Of a stretch of 8,318 nucleotides of DNA, positions 5,809 to 8,318 are shown in pieces. Under the pieces are notes generated by a model. That model had not been told where the DNA came from, searched no databases, and saw only the letters and a program-made list of their open reading frames with translations. The stretch's first letter is position 1. Each line of letters begins with the position of its first letter. The position numbers were made by a program, and so were the translations under genes. Source of the stretch: an uncultured Alphaproteobacteria bacterium (GTDB lineage Bacteria; Pseudomonadota; Alphaproteobacteria; Rs-D84); NCBI GenBank assembly GCA_946185785.1, contig CAMHKP010000012.1, forward strand, positions 1 to 8,318, read 5' to 3'.

Positions 5809-8115
5809 TTATTTATCCCTTAATTTCGCATTACATTTCTTTTCAACATTTGCGATTACCGAATCTTGTAATTTTTGCAATTCGGCATCACCCATATTTT
5901 CTGTTGGAACAATTGTAATTGTGAACGCAATTGACTTCTTGCCGTTTCCCATATCAAACGCATCAAATATGGTTGTGTTAACAATACGTTTATCTGCCGA
6001 CATTGCCGTATCGGTAAGACTTGCCGCCAATGTATCGCTATCCACAACAAACGCAAAATCACGTGTTATCGGTTGAAATTCGCTTAACACTTCGTGCTTT
6101 ATTTTCCATCCATTTGGTAAATTGCTTATATCATCAACAATCGCAACAACAACTGGTGTTTTTATATGTAGTTTTTTTGCAACCGCTGGGTGTAATGCGC
6201 CAAATTCAGCAATTTTCTTTTTACCCTGCATAATCACACCATACTGATACGGATGTGCCCATTTAGGCGCATTGTCTGTACTAACTGTGAACTTTTGCCC
6301 ACACATCAGTGCAATTAAATCAGCCTTTACATCATAGATATCAACATTACGATTACGACCCGTCCAATGCTTTGGCGAAATTGCGCCAGTGCGTACAATC
6401 GCAACTTGTGTATGTTGCTGACCTGGTTCATCACCATCAAACACCGTACCCAATTCAAACAAGTTCAAATCAGCATACCCGCGCTTTTCATTATTTGCCA
6501 CCGCAATTAACAAATTGCCAAGCAAATTATTACGCGCCGTATCCAAATCATTCACAATCGGGTTAGCAATTTTGATTATTGGTTTATCCAATAACAATTC
6601 TTCAACAGACGAACAACCAAAACCAAATGTTTGACATTCGTTCAAACCACGCGATGCCAATAACATTTTTGTTTTAATATCAAAATCATCGTGTGCCTTG
6701 GCAACTATACCAGTTGTACGCTTGTTTGATTGTGCGATTTTTTCATAACCATAAATACGAACCAAATCAGCAATAATTGTTTCAGGTATCTCAACATCAA
6801 CACGCGCCGCACGTGGTGTGACAATCCACGATGTTTTTTTAATTTCAATATCATACCCAAGTTTCTTTAATATCTTTTCTTGGGTCTTGGCATCAATATC
6901 AATACCTGTTTTTTTCAAAAACAAATCTGGCGAATATTTAATATGACGCGGCTTGTAATCGTTTTTACCGCCAATACCGGTACCAACAATTTTACCGCCA
7001 CATCTATCCATAATGATTTTCGCAGCCAACCCCAACGCACGACCAGTCATTGTTGGGTCAATACCACGTTCATAGCGATACGAAGAATCGGTCGACAACC
7101 CAAGACGTTTTGATGTCTTGCGCACAGAAACCGGATTAAAATAGGCAGATTCCAAAATAATGTTTTTTGTATTTTCGTTGGTCATACCGCGCGCGCCACC
7201 AACAACACCGGCAACTGCCAACGCGCCAGCATCGTCTGCAATAACAATATCTGTATCACGTAATTCGTGTTCGTTGCCAAACAAATCCGTGAATTTTTCT
7301 TGCGGTTTTGCCATACGAACAACAATATCACCCTTTACTTCGTCCGCGTCAAAACAGTGCATTGGTTGACCCATATCATAGCAAACATAGTTTGTTGCAT
7401 CGATTGGTGCGTTCTTTGGATTTATACCAATAGCAGCAAGGCGTGATGCAATTTTGTCATCACTTTTTGCCATTTTAATATTATGAATTTCGGCAAAACG
7501 GTAAACATTACAAAGTTCTGTTTTAACATGTACACCGCGTGATGATTTAACCGGCTTTAATTCAACTGGTTCTTTTGCAATATATTTACCAGCGTCCGCT
7601 GCCGATAAATCCAGCGCAACACCACGCACAGACAGGTAATCTGGACGATTTGGTGTGATACCTGCATCAAAAACTGTTTTTACATCTAATACTGGTGAAC
7701 CAATTTTTGTTTTTGGGTCTAATTCAATAATACCACTGTGATCATCGCCGATTCCCAATTCGCGCGCGCTGCACATCATACCGTCAGACAACACGCCACG
7801 TAATTTACCAGATTGAATTTCATGACCATCAATTACGCACCCTGGCACCGCCAGCGCAGAAACCAACCCCACACGTGCATTTGGCGCACCACATACAACC
7901 TGACGTAATTCCTTGGTTCCATCATCAACCTTTAACACATGTAAATGGTCACTGCCTTCGACTGGCTTGCATTCAACAATTTTTGCCGCAATTGGCGCGA
8001 CTGGTGATGCTAAATCTTCTACTTCCAATCCAATACGGGTAAGTTCATCCGCAATCTGTCCTGCAGACAGTTTTGTATCCAAGTATTCTTTTAACCAATC
8101 ATATGTCCACTTCAT
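5809..8115 (-). CDS. pheT: Phenylalanyl-tRNA synthetase beta subunit
   Basis: Beta chain of the alpha2-beta2 enzyme that charges tRNA-Phe. It has 768 residues (E. coli 795) and is full length. The N-terminus MKWTYDWLKEYLDT leads into a tRNA-binding (EMAP-like) domain at about 40-150 (IVECKPVEGSDHLHVLKV, SDGMMCSARELGI). The B3/B4 editing domain spans about 205-375, with GQPMHCFD (His253) and ILESAYF (Glu322) matching residues that line the Tyr-editing site in other PheT proteins. The B5 domain is near 385-460. A catalytically inactive synthetase-like core covers about 470-670. The C-terminal FDX-ACB anticodon-binding domain (FQPITRDFAFVVD to the end) has an alphaproteobacterial look. It starts 15 bp after the pheS stop, with GGGGG (8121-8125) five bases before the ATG, so the two genes form an operon. 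No defect was seen. Confidence 0.98.
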   Translation of the reverse strand: MKWTYDWLKEYLDTKLSAGQIADELTRIGLEVEDLASPVAPIAAKIVECKPVEGSDHLHVLKVDDGTKELRQVVCGAPNARVGLVSALAVPGCVIDGHEIQSGKLRGVLSDGMMCSARELGIGDDHSGIIELDPKTKIGSPVLDVKTVFDAGITPNRPDYLSVRGVALDLSAADAGKYIAKEPVELKPVKSSRGVHVKTELCNVYRFAEIHNIKMAKSDDKIASRLAAIGINPKNAPIDATNYVCYDMGQPMHCFDADEVKGDIVVRMAKPQEKFTDLFGNEHELRDTDIVIADDAGALAVAGVVGGARGMTNENTKNIILESAYFNPVSVRKTSKRLGLSTDSSYRYERGIDPTMTGRALGLAAKIIMDRCGGKIVGTGIGGKNDYKPRHIKYSPDLFLKKTGIDIDAKTQEKILKKLGYDIEIKKTSWIVTPRAARVDVEIPETIIADLVRIYGYEKIAQSNKRTTGIVAKAHDDFDIKTKMLLASRGLNECQTFGFGCSSVEELLLDKPIIKIANPIVNDLDTARNNLLGNLLIAVANNEKRGYADLNLFELGTVFDGDEPGQQHTQVAIVRTGAISPKHWTGRNRNVDIYDVKADLIALMCGQKFTVSTDNAPKWAHPYQYGVIMQGKKKIAEFGALHPAVAKKLHIKTPVVVAIVDDISNLPNGWKIKHEVLSEFQPITRDFAFVVDSDTLAASLTDTAMSADKRIVNTTIFDAFDMGNGKKSIAFTITIVPTENMGDAELQKLQDSVIANVEKKCNAKLRDK

Positions 8116-8120
8116 TTTCG

Positions 8121-8125
8121 CCCCC
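8121..8125 (-). promoter_or_regulatory. pheT ribosome binding site
   Basis: GGGGG on the minus strand lies five bases upstream of the pheT ATG, inside the 15-bp pheS-pheT gap. It is the same core as at the DUF421 gene and supports the chosen pheT start. Confidence 0.65.
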
Positions 8126-8130
8126 GTATC

Positions 8131-8318
<188 letters not shown>

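Noticed and set aside
5951..6062. Minus-strand alternative frame and plus-strand frames within pheT
   Set aside because: All lie in other frames of an unbroken, full-length pheT and lack motifs.

Overview
This AT-rich window holds bacterial housekeeping genes. It most likely comes from an alphaproteobacterium with a streamlined genome, in the range of Rickettsiales, Holosporales or uncultured gut and host-associated alphaproteobacteria. The reasons are an alphaproteobacterial-looking PheT C-terminus, a eukaryote-like (type 2) isoleucyl-tRNA synthetase of the kind seen in Rickettsia and absent from most free-living alphaproteobacteria, short or absent intergenic gaps and low GC. The exact lineage cannot be fixed from sequence reading alone.

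Layout. Bases 1-1091 (+) are the 3' part of mnmG (tRNA uridine-34 modification). It meets tail to tail, with an 11-bp overlap, a minus-strand gene for a DUF421/YetF-type membrane protein (1081-1746). A tRNA-Thr(CGT) gene with encoded CCA lies at 1869-1944 (+). The 152 bp between this tRNA and ileS carry a compact regulatory leader. Then follow ileS (2097-5123, +) and nth (endonuclease III, 5123-5776, +), joined by a TAATG overlap. A bidirectional terminator (5780-5803) separates them from the converging minus-strand pair pheS (3' end only, 8131-8318) and pheT (5809-8115).

Main discovery. The ileS leader encodes an 11-residue peptide, MGTDAIIIIIR-stop (1991-2026), with five consecutive isoleucine codons. 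It is followed by two mutually exclusive hairpins: an 11-bp antiterminator stem (2035-2045 with 2050-2060) and a GC-rich intrinsic terminator (2054-2059 with 2065-2070, then G and six T). This is the anatomy of ribosome-mediated transcription attenuation, here controlling isoleucyl-tRNA synthetase by the supply of charged tRNA-Ile. The known analogue is the pheM leader of enterobacterial pheST. In Gram-positive bacteria ileS is instead usually controlled by a T-box, and no T-box is seen here. The leader begins only 46 nt after a tRNA gene, so the tRNA and ileS may share one transcript with the attenuator between them.

Other points of interest are a MnmG that lacks roughly 60 residues at the start of its C-terminal helical domain, unusual signature motifs in IleS (HWGH, KFSKS and loss of a conserved Cys-Trp), and a DUF421 protein of a form that resembles Firmicutes versions. 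Four of the five protein genes (mnmG, ileS, pheS, pheT), together with tRNA-Thr, serve translation; nth serves base-excision repair.
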